Part shown: one piece after another, positions 27,152 to 35,038 of the stretch
Position numbering within the stretch: the stretch's first letter is position 1
Layout: every line of letters starts with the position of its first letter
Assembly: GCF_016862555.1 (NCBI RefSeq)
Contig: NZ_BONE01000022.1
Location: forward strand, 53,075-117,074
Length of the DNA: 64,000 nt
Direction of reading: 5' to 3'
Source of the DNA: Asanoa siamensis
Lineage (GTDB): Bacteria; Actinomycetota; Actinomycetes; Mycobacteriales; Micromonosporaceae
Made by a program: the position numbers and the translations under genes
The notes under the pieces: generated by a model
Told to the model about the DNA's origin: nothing
Seen by the model: only the letters and a program-made list of their open reading frames with translations
The model's database searches: none

Positions 27152-28100
27152 GCGGCTCGCCCGCCGGTCGCCGGCGGCGCAGCACCACGTCGCGCAGCTT
27201 GGCCCGCAGCTTCGGCGGCAGCAGCCAGACCTGCAGGAACGTGACGTAGTCGAGGAGACCCGGGCGGCCATGCCGGACCGCCTCGCCGAGCACCTCGCGG
27301 AACACCCGGAAGCTGCCGCTGGCCACCGCCATCGAGCTGATCACGCTCAGCGTCACCGCCGCGTACGCCCGCGGGGTGAACAGCGACCGGTTGGCCTTGG
27401 ACCAGGCGAACATCCGCTCCCACGGCGAGGCGAGGCTGAGCCGCGGGCGGTCCTCGTCGGTGTGCCAGACGACCAGCGGCTCGGGCGCGACGAACAGGTC
27501 GACCCCGTCGACGGCCAGCGCGCGCAGGGTCCAGTCGAGCTCCTGCAGGCGGGGCAGGCCCACGGTGAACGGCACCCGGCGGAACAGCTCGGCCGGCGCC
27601 AGGATCATCGAGGTCTGCACGAAGCCGTCGCCGTGGAACAGCCCGCGCCGGACCGTCAGGTACTCGCTGCGGTTCTCGCCGAACTCCGGCAGCCGCCGCG
27701 GCATGACGAAGTCGGCCCGGGGCGTGCGGTTGATCAGGCGGCAGGTCACGATCGGCAGGGGTACGTTCGCCGACTTCGCCTCGTCGAGTTGCACCGCCAG
27801 CTTCTCGGGCATCCACTCGTCGTCGTCGTCGAGCATGGCGACGAAGGAGCCCTGGGCCGCCGCGACGCCGGCGTTGCGGGCGTTGGGCGCCCCGCCGCTG
27901 CTGGGCAGCACGACCGTCCGTAGCCGGGGGTCCGGGATCGCGGCGAGCGCCGCCACCGTCTCCTCGTCCGGGCCGTCGACCACCACGATCACCTCGAGGT
28001 TGTCGAAGGTCTGCCCCAGCACGCCGCGCACCGCGCGGGTGACCAGGGCCGGACGGGAGCGCGTGGGGATCACGACGCTGACTTCCGGGATCGCCGACAT
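27123..28100 (-). CDS. Family 2 glycosyltransferase
   Basis: A 325-residue GT-A enzyme. VSVVIPTRSRPALVTRAVRG begins the domain; VIVVVDGPDEET, GAPNARNAGVAAAQGSFVAMLDDDDEW supply the nucleotide site and the D-x-D equivalent (LDDDDEW). The C-terminal third contains hydrophobic helices (RAYAAVTLSVISSM) and a basic tail. ATG 28100 gives the standard start MSAIPEVSVV; an in-frame ATG at 28142 would add 14 residues. The convergent neighbour is also a GT2 gene and overlaps it by 29 bp. The two proteins are only distantly alike, so this is not a simple inverted duplication. Confidence 0.85.
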   Translation of the reverse strand: MSAIPEVSVVIPTRSRPALVTRAVRGVLGQTFDNLEVIVVVDGPDEETVAALAAIPDPRLRTVVLPSSGGAPNARNAGVAAAQGSFVAMLDDDDEWMPEKLAVQLDEAKSANVPLPIVTCRLINRTPRADFVMPRRLPEFGENRSEYLTVRRGLFHGDGFVQTSMILAPAELFRRVPFTVGLPRLQELDWTLRALAVDGVDLFVAPEPLVVWHTDEDRPRLSLASPWERMFAWSKANRSLFTPRAYAAVTLSVISSMAVASGSFRVFREVLGEAVRHGRPGLLDYVTFLQVWLLPPKLRAKLRDVVLRRRRPAGEPLNVAGSTSP

Positions 28101-28201
28101 GCGGCGGAAGCTATCGACGCCACCCAACGGGAAGATGAACACGGCGTGGGCCAGGGGTGTCCGATCCGTGGCTGGTCCGGCACGGCGCGTAGCGTGGAGT
28201 G

Positions 28202-28837
28202 ATGTTGGCGCAACCGGCGCAGTCCCTCACCGACCTGCTCCTCGGCCTGGTCGTGTGCGCGCTGGTGGTCGCCCTCCTCCGGCACCGGGTCGCGCCGCGG
28301 CACCGGTACTGGGAGATCGCCCTCGGCTGGATCGCCCTGTCCGCGCTGGGCGGTTTCGTCCATCACGGCTTCCTCGTCCGGTGGCCGGCGGTGGCGACGG
28401 TGAGCTGGACGCTGATCAGCGTCATGATCGTGCTCGGCGTCTCCTACCTGCTCGCCGCCACGGTGGAGGAGGTGCTCGGCCCGGGCCACCGGCGGGTCTT
28501 CTGGGCCCTGCGGGCGGCCGGGCTCGGCGCCTACCTCGGCCTGGCGATCACGACCGGGGCCGGCGTCGGCGCCCTGATCCTCTGCGAGTCGATCACGTTC
28601 GCCTGCATCGTCGGCCTGTGGGCCTGGGCGGCCCGGCACCGCCACCCGCTGGCGCTGCCGGTGCTGATCGCCATCGTGGCCAGCGGCGCGGCCGCCGGGA
28701 CGAAGGTGATCTCCGCGGACCTCTCGCCCCTGGACGGCGACTCGCTCTACCACCTGGCCCAGATCGTCGGCATCGTGCTGCTCTACCGCGCGATCGCCCC
28801 GACCCGCCGCCGCCCCACGCCGCAGGTGGCCACGTAG
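28202..28837 (+). CDS. Seven-helix-like membrane protein of unknown function
   Basis: A 211-residue hydrophobic protein with about seven membrane segments. Polar residues set within helices stand out: the pair HH in GGFVHHGFLVRW, E in VLGVSYLLAATVEEV, and D/H in SPLDGDSLYHLAQIVGIVLLY. Histidines and an aspartate in membrane helices recall the CREST hydrolase superfamily (alkaline ceramidase, PAQR), but I cannot confirm the link and give no function. ATG 28202 was chosen over GTG 28199. It is followed by alr 51 bp later on the same strand. Confidence 0.65.
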   Translation: MLAQPAQSLTDLLLGLVVCALVVALLRHRVAPRHRYWEIALGWIALSALGGFVHHGFLVRWPAVATVSWTLISVMIVLGVSYLLAATVEEVLGPGHRRVFWALRAAGLGAYLGLAITTGAGVGALILCESITFACIVGLWAWAARHRHPLALPVLIAIVASGAAAGTKVISADLSPLDGDSLYHLAQIVGIVLLYRAIAPTRRRPTPQVAT

Positions 28838-28888
28838 CCGCGGTCACGGCCGTGACCTTGGTTATTACTCGTTCGTGACATTCCGGGG

Positions 28889-30082
28889 ATGGCGCCCGGA
28901 CATCGTGCTGGCACCGTCTCCCGGGTGATCAGCCACGCGACCACCTCGCCCGTCGCCGGTACGTCGGCCGCGCTCGCCGAGGCCGTGATCGATCTCGGTG
29001 CGATCGCCGCCAACGTCCGCACCATCGGGGCGGTCACCCGGACCGACGTGATGGCCGTCGTGAAGGCCGACGGGTTCGGGCACGGCGCCGCCGCGGCCGC
29101 CCGCGCCGCGCTCGACGGCGGTGCCACCTGGCTCGGCGTCACCTCGTCCGCCGAGGCGCTCGCGTTGCGCGCCGGCGGCATCACCGCCCCCATCCTGAGC
29201 TGGCTGCACCGCCCCGACGAGGATTTCGGGCCCCTGCTCGCGGCCGGCGTCGACGTCAGTGTCTCGACCGTGCCGCACCTGCGATCGGTCGCCGCGGCCG
29301 CCGCCCGTTGCGGGCAGACCGCGATGGTGCAGCTCAAGGTCGACACCGGCCTGTCCCGCAACGGGGCCCGCGCGGACGAGTGGGGCGACCTGGTCGCCCT
29401 GGCCCGCGCCTACGAGACGGCGGGGAGCGTCCGGGTCCGGGGCGTCTGGTCGCACCTCCAGGACGCCGACCAGCCCGGCTCGCCGCTGGTCCGCCGGCAG
29501 GTCAGCGCGTTCCGGGCCGCTGTGCGGGTCGCCCGCGCCGCCGGGCTCGATCCCGTGCTGCTGCATCTCGCCAACTCCGCCGCCGCGCTCACCGCGCCGG
29601 CGACCCGGTTCGACATCTGCCGGGTCGGGCTGGCGGTCTACGGCGTCGAGCCGGTGGGCCACGCCAACTTCGGGCTGCGGCCCGCGATGACGCTGCGGTC
29701 CAGCGTCGTCAACCTCAAGCGGGTGCCCGCCGGCACCGGCGTCTCGTACGGCCCCGACCACGTCACGGGTGCGCCGACCACGCTGGCGCTCGTGCCGGTC
29801 GGCTTCGCCGACGGTTTGCCCCGCTCCGCCGAGGGGCGGGCCGAGGTGCTGGTCGGCGGCGGGCGCTGCCCGGTCGTCGGCCGGATCACCATGGATCAGG
29901 TCGTGGTCGACGTCGGCGACCGCCCGGTGCGGCTCGGCGACACCGTCACGCTCTTCGGGCCCGGGACGGCGGGCGAGCCCACCGCGGCCGACTGGGCGCG
30001 CTGGGCGGGCACCAATCCGAACGACATTCTGACCGGCATCGGTGCCCGGGTGGCCCGGCGGTACACAGGGGTTACGGCATGA
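28889..30082 (+). CDS. alr: Alanine racemase
   Basis: A 397-residue fold-type III PLP enzyme that makes D-alanine for peptidoglycan. The cofactor lysine is K59 in VMAVVKADGFGHG and the catalytic tyrosine is Y287 in GTGVSYGPDHV. The order of TIM-barrel (about 25-265) and C-terminal beta domain (about 266-397, with GRITMDQVVVDVG) is normal. The start is uncertain: ATG 28889 gives an N-terminus of about 24 residues before the barrel, and GTG 28927-region codons would shorten it. The stop overlaps the ddl start as ATGA, so racemase and ligase are made together. Confidence 0.93.
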   Translation: MAPGHRAGTVSRVISHATTSPVAGTSAALAEAVIDLGAIAANVRTIGAVTRTDVMAVVKADGFGHGAAAAARAALDGGATWLGVTSSAEALALRAGGITAPILSWLHRPDEDFGPLLAAGVDVSVSTVPHLRSVAAAAARCGQTAMVQLKVDTGLSRNGARADEWGDLVALARAYETAGSVRVRGVWSHLQDADQPGSPLVRRQVSAFRAAVRVARAAGLDPVLLHLANSAAALTAPATRFDICRVGLAVYGVEPVGHANFGLRPAMTLRSSVVNLKRVPAGTGVSYGPDHVTGAPTTLALVPVGFADGLPRSAEGRAEVLVGGGRCPVVGRITMDQVVVDVGDRPVRLGDTVTLFGPGTAGEPTAADWARWAGTNPNDILTGIGARVARRYTGVTA

Positions 30083-31071
30083 AGATCGCTGTGCTGTTCG
30101 GCGGCCGGAGCGGGGAGCACGAGGTCTCCCGCAACTCGGCGGCCAGCATCATCGCCAACCTGGGCGACGCGTACACGGTGACCGAGGTGTTGATCGGTCG
30201 TGACGGGCAGTGGCACGTCGACCAGGTGCCGGTCTCGTTCGGCGCCGCCCTCGACGTGCTCGCCGCGCAGGACGTGGTCTTTCCCGCCCTGCACGGCCCG
30301 TACGGCGAGGACGGCACGGTCCAGGCCGTGCTGGAGTGGCTCAACGTCCCGTACGTCGGCAACGGGGTGCTGGCCAGCGCGGCCGGCATGGACAAGGCGG
30401 TCACCAAGACGCTGCTCGCCGCCGACGGGCTGCGCGTCGCCGGTGGTGTAACGTTGCGTGCCGGCGCCCACCTCGAGCCGAACAACCAGGAGCGGCTGAA
30501 CCTGCCGGTGTTCGTCAAGCCGGCCCGGGCCGGTTCGAGCCTAGGCGTCTCCCGCGTGACCGAATGGTGGCAGCTGCCCAAGGCCCTCGCCCTGGCCCGG
30601 ATGTTCGACGACAAGGTGCTGGTCGAGCCGGCCGTGATCGGCCGCGAGGTCGACGTGGCCGTGCTGGAGCACCCGGACGGCCGGGTCGAGGCCGGCCCGC
30701 CGCTGGAGATCACCGTGACCGGCGCGGGCTTCTTCGACTACGACGCCAAGTACGCGGGCGGGGCGCGCTTCCAGATCCCGGCCGACCTGCCCCCGGCGAC
30801 CACCGCGATCCTGCGGGACCGGGCGATCCGGGCGTTCCACGCGCTCGGCTGCCGCGGGCTGATCCGCGTCGACTTCTTCCTCCCCGAGGTCGACGGGGAG
30901 CCGGTGGTCAACGAGGTCAACACGTTCCCCGGCTTCACCAGCGCGTCGCAGTACCCGCAGATCTGGCAGCGGGCCGGCATCAGCTACCCGGAGCTGCTGG
31001 ACATCCTGATCGCCGGTGCGGTCAAAGATCCTTCGGGCAGGTCAGCGGTCCGCGACGCTGCTCACCTCTGA
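30079..31071 (+). CDS. ddl: D-alanine--D-alanine ligase
   Basis: A 330-residue ATP-grasp enzyme that joins two D-alanines for the peptidoglycan stem. Motifs: VLFGGRSGEHEVSRNSA, FPALHGPYGEDG, the ATP-binding VFVKPARAGSSLGVSRV, and NEVNTFPGFTSASQYP with the metal ligands. The omega-loop reads FFDYDAKYAGG, keeping the lysine-tyrosine pair of D-Ala-D-Ala ligases; VanA-type D-Ala-D-Lac ligases have a different loop, so glycopeptide resistance is not suggested. It is coupled to alr by 4 bp. The last 50 bp overlap the convergent lipoprotein gene. Confidence 0.94.
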   Translation: MKIAVLFGGRSGEHEVSRNSAASIIANLGDAYTVTEVLIGRDGQWHVDQVPVSFGAALDVLAAQDVVFPALHGPYGEDGTVQAVLEWLNVPYVGNGVLASAAGMDKAVTKTLLAADGLRVAGGVTLRAGAHLEPNNQERLNLPVFVKPARAGSSLGVSRVTEWWQLPKALALARMFDDKVLVEPAVIGREVDVAVLEHPDGRVEAGPPLEITVTGAGFFDYDAKYAGGARFQIPADLPPATTAILRDRAIRAFHALGCRGLIRVDFFLPEVDGEPVVNEVNTFPGFTSASQYPQIWQRAGISYPELLDILIAGAVKDPSGRSAVRDAAHL

Positions 31072-31477
31072 CCAGCGTCACCGGCGCGGCGGAGGTCACC
31101 GCCTGCACGGTGCAGACGATCTGCACCACCCCGAGCACCGAGAGCGCGTCGACGTCCGCCGACAGCGAGACGACCGTGCCGTCGCCCGAGAAGCCGAGCT
31201 TCGCCGGTGCGATCTCCGGCGGCACCTCGGTGTTGAAGCCCTGCTGCCGTTCGGCCGGGGTCGGCCCGTCGGCGAGCTCGGTCAGCACGTCGGCCGGCAG
31301 GGCGGTGCGCGGGCCGCGCAGCACCACGCTGGGTTCGTCGCCGACGAGCAGGTAGATCCGCGCGCCGCCGACCGTGCCGACCGGCGCCGGGCCACCGATG
31401 ATCACGTCGCTCGGCCGTACGCCGCACCCGGCGAGCAGGAACACCAGCAGCAGGCCGGCGGCGGCCGCGCGCCTCAT
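31022..31477 (-). CDS. Lipoprotein with a GerMN-like domain
   Basis: A 151-residue lipoprotein: MRRAAAAGLLLVFLLAGCG gives the signal and lipobox. Residues about 40-135 look like a GerMN domain, with RIYLLVG as first strand, the helix VLTELADGPTPAERQQGF and FSGDGTVVSLSAD; compare the LpqB protein that follows MtrA-MtrB in many actinobacteria. Here only one short domain is present, against about 580 residues in LpqB. It follows the histidine kinase with a 4-bp overlap, so it may tune that kinase from outside the membrane. Its 3' end overlaps ddl by 50 bp on the opposite strand. Confidence 0.7.
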   Translation of the reverse strand: MRRAAAAGLLLVFLLAGCGVRPSDVIIGGPAPVGTVGGARIYLLVGDEPSVVLRGPRTALPADVLTELADGPTPAERQQGFNTEVPPEIAPAKLGFSGDGTVVSLSADVDALSVLGVVQIVCTVQAVTSAAPVTLVRGEQRRGPLTCPKDL

Positions 31478-32886
31478 GCCTCACCTCCGGACGGCAGGCG
31501 CAGGGTGAAGACGGCCCCCCGCGGTGACCCGTTGCCGGCGACGAGCGTGCCGCCGTGCAGCCGGGCGTTCTCGAGTGCGATGGCGAGGCCCAGCCCGGCG
31601 CCGTCGGAGCGCGACCGGGCGCTGTCGGCCTTGTAGAAGCGGTCGAAGGCGCGCGCCAGCACCTCGGGGGGCAGGCCCGGCCCGTGGTCGGCGACGGTCA
31701 CCTCGACCCAGCCCGGGGCCGCCCGCAGCCGCACCGAGACCGGGGTCGCGCCGTGCCGCAGCGCGTTGCCGACCAGGTTGGCGACGACGACGTCGAGCCG
31801 GCGCGGGTCGAGCCGCGCGACGATGCCGGCGGGCAGCTCGGTGTCGACCTGCTCCGCCCAGCCGCGGGCGCGCAGCGTCGCCCGGATCGCGGCGCCGACG
31901 TCGATCTCGTCGAGGGAGAGCGCGGCGGTCCCGGCGTCGAACCGGCTGATCTCGATGAGGTCCTCGACGAGGTGCGCCAGGTTCTGCGTCTCCTGGCTGA
32001 CCAGCCGCGCGGCCTTGCCCGCGTCGCCGGGCAGCCGCGCCGCCTCCTCGTCGAGCACGTCGGTCACCGCGGTCATCGCGGCGAGCGGCGTACGCAGCTC
32101 GTGCGACACGTCGGCCACGAAGCGCCGGGCGTCGGCCTCCATCCGGCGCAGCTCGCCTACCTGGTGCTCGAGCCGCTCGGCGGTCTGGTTGAAGATCTGC
32201 GCCACGCCGGCCAGCTCGTCGCTGCCCCGCACCGTCGCCCGGGTCGTCAGGTGACCCTCGCCGAGCCGGCGGGCGGCGCGACCCAGCTCGCGCACCGGGC
32301 GCAGCACGCCGCGCGCGGCGAGCAGGGCGAGCAGCACGGCCAGCACCAGCGACGCGGCGCCGGTCGACCAGGCCAGCGCGGCGAGCTGGTCGATGCTGTG
32401 CTGTTCCTCGCCGAGCGGGTGGAGCCGGTAGACCTCGATCCCGGTGGGCTCGGTGCCGCCGTCCGGCCGTTCGGCCAGCAGCTGCGTGCCGATGGCCAGC
32501 ACGGGCGTGCCACCGTCGGACACCCGCTGCCAGACCACCCGGCCGCCCGGCACGGCGGAGCGCAGGTCGGCGGGGATGTCGCCGAGCGTGATCCCGATCG
32601 ACGAGGCGCCGGCGCCGCGGTAGGCCACCACGGACGGATCGGGTCCGGCGCTGACCACCCGCGCGATCGCGTCGAGCTGGTCCTGGCTCGGCGGCAGCTC
32701 GCGTACCGGCGGGAGCCGCTTGACCTCGTCGACCAGCGAGAGCACCGCCGCGTCCTGGGCCTTCTGCAGGATCACCGTGCGGGCCTGCCCGTAGCTGACG
32801 CCCGCGACCAGCGCGGTCGTGGTCAGCCCGAGCACCGCGAACGCGAGCAGCAGGCGACCGCGCAGGCCGAGGGCGAATCCCGTCAC
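31474..32886 (-). CDS. Sensor histidine kinase
   Basis: A 470-residue membrane kinase. One membrane helix near the N-terminus (LRGRLLLAFAVLGLTTTALV), an extracellular sensor of about 130 residues, a second helix (about residues 165-190), then HAMP (RELGRAARRLGEGHLTTRA), the HisKA site H262 in FVADVSHELRTPLAAM, and the ATPase with N-box NLVGNALRHGA, DHGPGLPPEV and GAGLGLAI. It lies between a response regulator and a lipoprotein in one operon; GTG 32886 overlaps the regulator stop (GTGA) and its own stop overlaps the lipoprotein. The stimulus is unknown; the envelope is likely. Confidence 0.88.
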   Translation of the reverse strand: MTGFALGLRGRLLLAFAVLGLTTTALVAGVSYGQARTVILQKAQDAAVLSLVDEVKRLPPVRELPPSQDQLDAIARVVSAGPDPSVVAYRGAGASSIGITLGDIPADLRSAVPGGRVVWQRVSDGGTPVLAIGTQLLAERPDGGTEPTGIEVYRLHPLGEEQHSIDQLAALAWSTGAASLVLAVLLALLAARGVLRPVRELGRAARRLGEGHLTTRATVRGSDELAGVAQIFNQTAERLEHQVGELRRMEADARRFVADVSHELRTPLAAMTAVTDVLDEEAARLPGDAGKAARLVSQETQNLAHLVEDLIEISRFDAGTAALSLDEIDVGAAIRATLRARGWAEQVDTELPAGIVARLDPRRLDVVVANLVGNALRHGATPVSVRLRAAPGWVEVTVADHGPGLPPEVLARAFDRFYKADSARSRSDGAGLGLAIALENARLHGGTLVAGNGSPRGAVFTLRLPSGGEA

Positions 32887-33578
32887 AGGGGCCCGAACCG
32901 ATATCCGAACCCGCGGACCGTCTGCACGTACGCCGGTGCCGTGGTGTCGTCCTCGATCTTGGCCCGGAGCCGCTGGACGCACGCGTCGACCAGCCGCGAG
33001 TCGCCCAGGTAGCCCTGGTCCCAGACGGCCTCGAGGAGCTGCTGGCGGCTGTGCACCCGGCCCGGCGTCGCGGACAGCTCCAGCAGCAGCCGCAGCTCGG
33101 TGGGCGCGAGACCGACCGGCTCGCCGGCCTTGCGGACCACCAGCGCGGCCCGGTCGATGGTCAGGTCGCCGTGCTTCTCCGTCGCCGCCGCCCCGGGCGA
33201 CGGCGACGGCGACCGCCCGTTGGTGCGCCGCAGCACCGCCCGGATCCGCGCCTCCAGCACCCGGGCCTGCACGGGCTTGACCACGTAGTCGTCGGCGCCG
33301 GCCTCCAGGCCGGCCACCACGTCCATGTCGTCGTCGCGGGCGGTCAGCATGATGATCGGCAGGTCCTGGTCGGCGCGGATGCGCCGGCAGACCTCGAAAC
33401 CGTCCATGCCGGGCAGCATCAGGTCGAGCACCACGACGTCGGCGGGCGCGGCGGCCAGGATCTCCAGGGCCCGCTCGCCGCTGTCGACGGCGTCCACGGC
33501 GTGGCCCTGCCGGGTGAGCGCGATTCGCAGACCTTCCCGTACGGTGTGATGGTCTTCGATCAGCAGCACCCGTGACAT
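32883..33578 (-). CDS. OmpR-family response regulator
   Basis: A 231-residue regulator. The receiver domain has the acid pocket in LLIEDHH, phospho-acceptor D52 in VVLDLMLPGMDG, T79 in MLTARDDD and K101 in VVKPVQ. The C-terminal winged-helix domain (about residues 135-231) contains GLAPTELRLLLELSATPGRV and the end YVQTVRGFGYRFG. It is the first gene of a regulator-kinase-lipoprotein operon. ATG 33578 is the natural start; a longer frame to 33653 lies in the promoter. A GATAGT hexamer 10 bp before the ATG suggests a nearly leaderless transcript. It diverges from cydA, 94 bp apart. Confidence 0.9.
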   Translation of the reverse strand: MSRVLLIEDHHTVREGLRIALTRQGHAVDAVDSGERALEILAAAPADVVVLDLMLPGMDGFEVCRRIRADQDLPIIMLTARDDDMDVVAGLEAGADDYVVKPVQARVLEARIRAVLRRTNGRSPSPSPGAAATEKHGDLTIDRAALVVRKAGEPVGLAPTELRLLLELSATPGRVHSRQQLLEAVWDQGYLGDSRLVDACVQRLRAKIEDDTTAPAYVQTVRGFGYRFGPL

Positions 33579-33672
33579 GGCACAACTATCGCATTTGGCG
33601 TCGAGGTGACCGCCGCTCACGTTGTGCGTTTGGCCACCCCGGCCAGTTACCAACGCGTAGCGTGACGTGTCG

Positions 33673-35034
33673 ATGACTGAGTTGCTGGCGCAGGACTACC
33701 TGCTCGAAGCCCGCCAGATGCAGGCGCTGTCGTTCGTGGTGCACATCCCGCTGGTCTGCTTCGGGATCGCCTTTCCCGCGCTGGTGCTCTTCGTCGAGTG
33801 GCGCTACCTGCGCACCGGCGACGAGATGTACCGGACCCTGGCCCGCCGCTGGTCGAAGGTCATGGTGGCGCTGTTCGCCGCGGGCGTGGTCACCGGCACG
33901 ATCCTCAGCTTCGAGCTCGGGCTGCTGTGGCCGAACTTCACCGCGACGTTCGGCGAGGTCTTCGGACTCGGTTTCGCGATCGAGGGCTTCTCGTTCTTCC
34001 TCGAGGCCATCTTCATCGGGATCTACGTGTACGGGTGGGACCGGCTCGCCCCGCGCACCCACTTCTACGCCGGGCTGCCCATCGTGGTCGCCGGCGTGGT
34101 CGGCTCGTTCATGGTGATCGCGGTCAACGGCTGGATGAACCACCCGAAGGGCTTCACGTACGAGAACGGGCAGGTGGTGGAGTCCAACGCGGCCAAGGCG
34201 CTGTTCGCCAACTCGTACTTCTGGCATGAGTTCGTGCACATGTACGTCGCCGGCTTCATCGTCACCGGGTTCCTGGTCGCCGCCGCGTACGCCACCTATG
34301 CCCTGCGCGGCCGGTGGGGGCGCTACGAGCGCACCGCGTTCGCCGTGCCGATGACCGCGGCCGCGGTCGCGTCGCCGGTGCAGTTGCTGGTCGGCGACTG
34401 GGTGGCCCGGGAGGTGGCCAAGAACCAGCCGGTGAAGCTGGCGGCGATGGAAGGGCTAGGCCAGACCACCAAGGGCGCGGCGCTGCACATCTTCGGCTGG
34501 TACCAGAACGGCGACGTGATCTGGGGCCTCGGCATCCCCAAGCTGCTCTCGCTGCTGGCCTTCCACGACATCAACTCCACCGTGCAGGGCCTCGACGTCG
34601 TGCCGCTGGAGGACCAGCCGCCGGTCAACGTGGTCCGCTACGCCTTCCAGAGCATGGTCTTCGCCGGCTCGTTCATGGCCCTGGTGGCGGTGCTCTTCCT
34701 CTATCTGCGCTGGCGGCGCGGCGGGCTGCCGGTGAGCCCGTGGTTCTACCGGGCGGTCGTGCTCTGCGGCCCGCTCTCGGTGATCGCGCTGCTCGCCGGC
34801 TGGATCACCACCGAGGTCGGTCGGCAACCCTGGGTCGTGTACGAGGTGATGCGCACCGAGGAGGCCGTCACGGGCGCCTCCGGCATCCCCGTCGGCTACG
34901 GCGTGCTGGCGGCCGTCTACCTGGCGCTGGTGATCGCGGTCGGCTGGGTGCTCGTCCGGCTGGCCCGGGTGCCCATGGCCGAGCCGCCCGACGACCAGAT
35001 CGACGCCGTGCACCCGCTCAGCCAAGCGCGCTGA
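33673..35034 (+). CDS. cydA: Cytochrome bd oxidase subunit I
   Basis: A 453-residue membrane protein with nine helices that carries the haems of the bd-type quinol oxidase, reducing oxygen to water without pumping protons. H24 in FVVHIPLVCFGI is the haem ligand near the N-terminus; the GRQPWVVYEVMRTE motif near residue 390 and IAVNGWMNHP are characteristic. The loop between helices 6 and 7 is short, as in the actinobacterial/cyanide-insensitive subtype. ATG 33673 was chosen; GTG 33667 is in frame. cydB follows after 4 bp. The divergent two-component operon might control it, but nothing in the sequence shows this. Confidence 0.92.
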   Translation: MTELLAQDYLLEARQMQALSFVVHIPLVCFGIAFPALVLFVEWRYLRTGDEMYRTLARRWSKVMVALFAAGVVTGTILSFELGLLWPNFTATFGEVFGLGFAIEGFSFFLEAIFIGIYVYGWDRLAPRTHFYAGLPIVVAGVVGSFMVIAVNGWMNHPKGFTYENGQVVESNAAKALFANSYFWHEFVHMYVAGFIVTGFLVAAAYATYALRGRWGRYERTAFAVPMTAAAVASPVQLLVGDWVAREVAKNQPVKLAAMEGLGQTTKGAALHIFGWYQNGDVIWGLGIPKLLSLLAFHDINSTVQGLDVVPLEDQPPVNVVRYAFQSMVFAGSFMALVAVLFLYLRWRRGGLPVSPWFYRAVVLCGPLSVIALLAGWITTEVGRQPWVVYEVMRTEEAVTGASGIPVGYGVLAAVYLALVIAVGWVLVRLARVPMAEPPDDQIDAVHPLSQAR

Positions 35035-35038
35035 CGCC

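Noticed and set aside
31022..33578. VanRS-like control of the alr-ddl pair (glycopeptide resistance cluster)
   Set aside because: The two-component operon is convergent, there is no VanH or VanX, and the ligase keeps the Lys-Tyr omega-loop of D-Ala-D-Ala enzymes.
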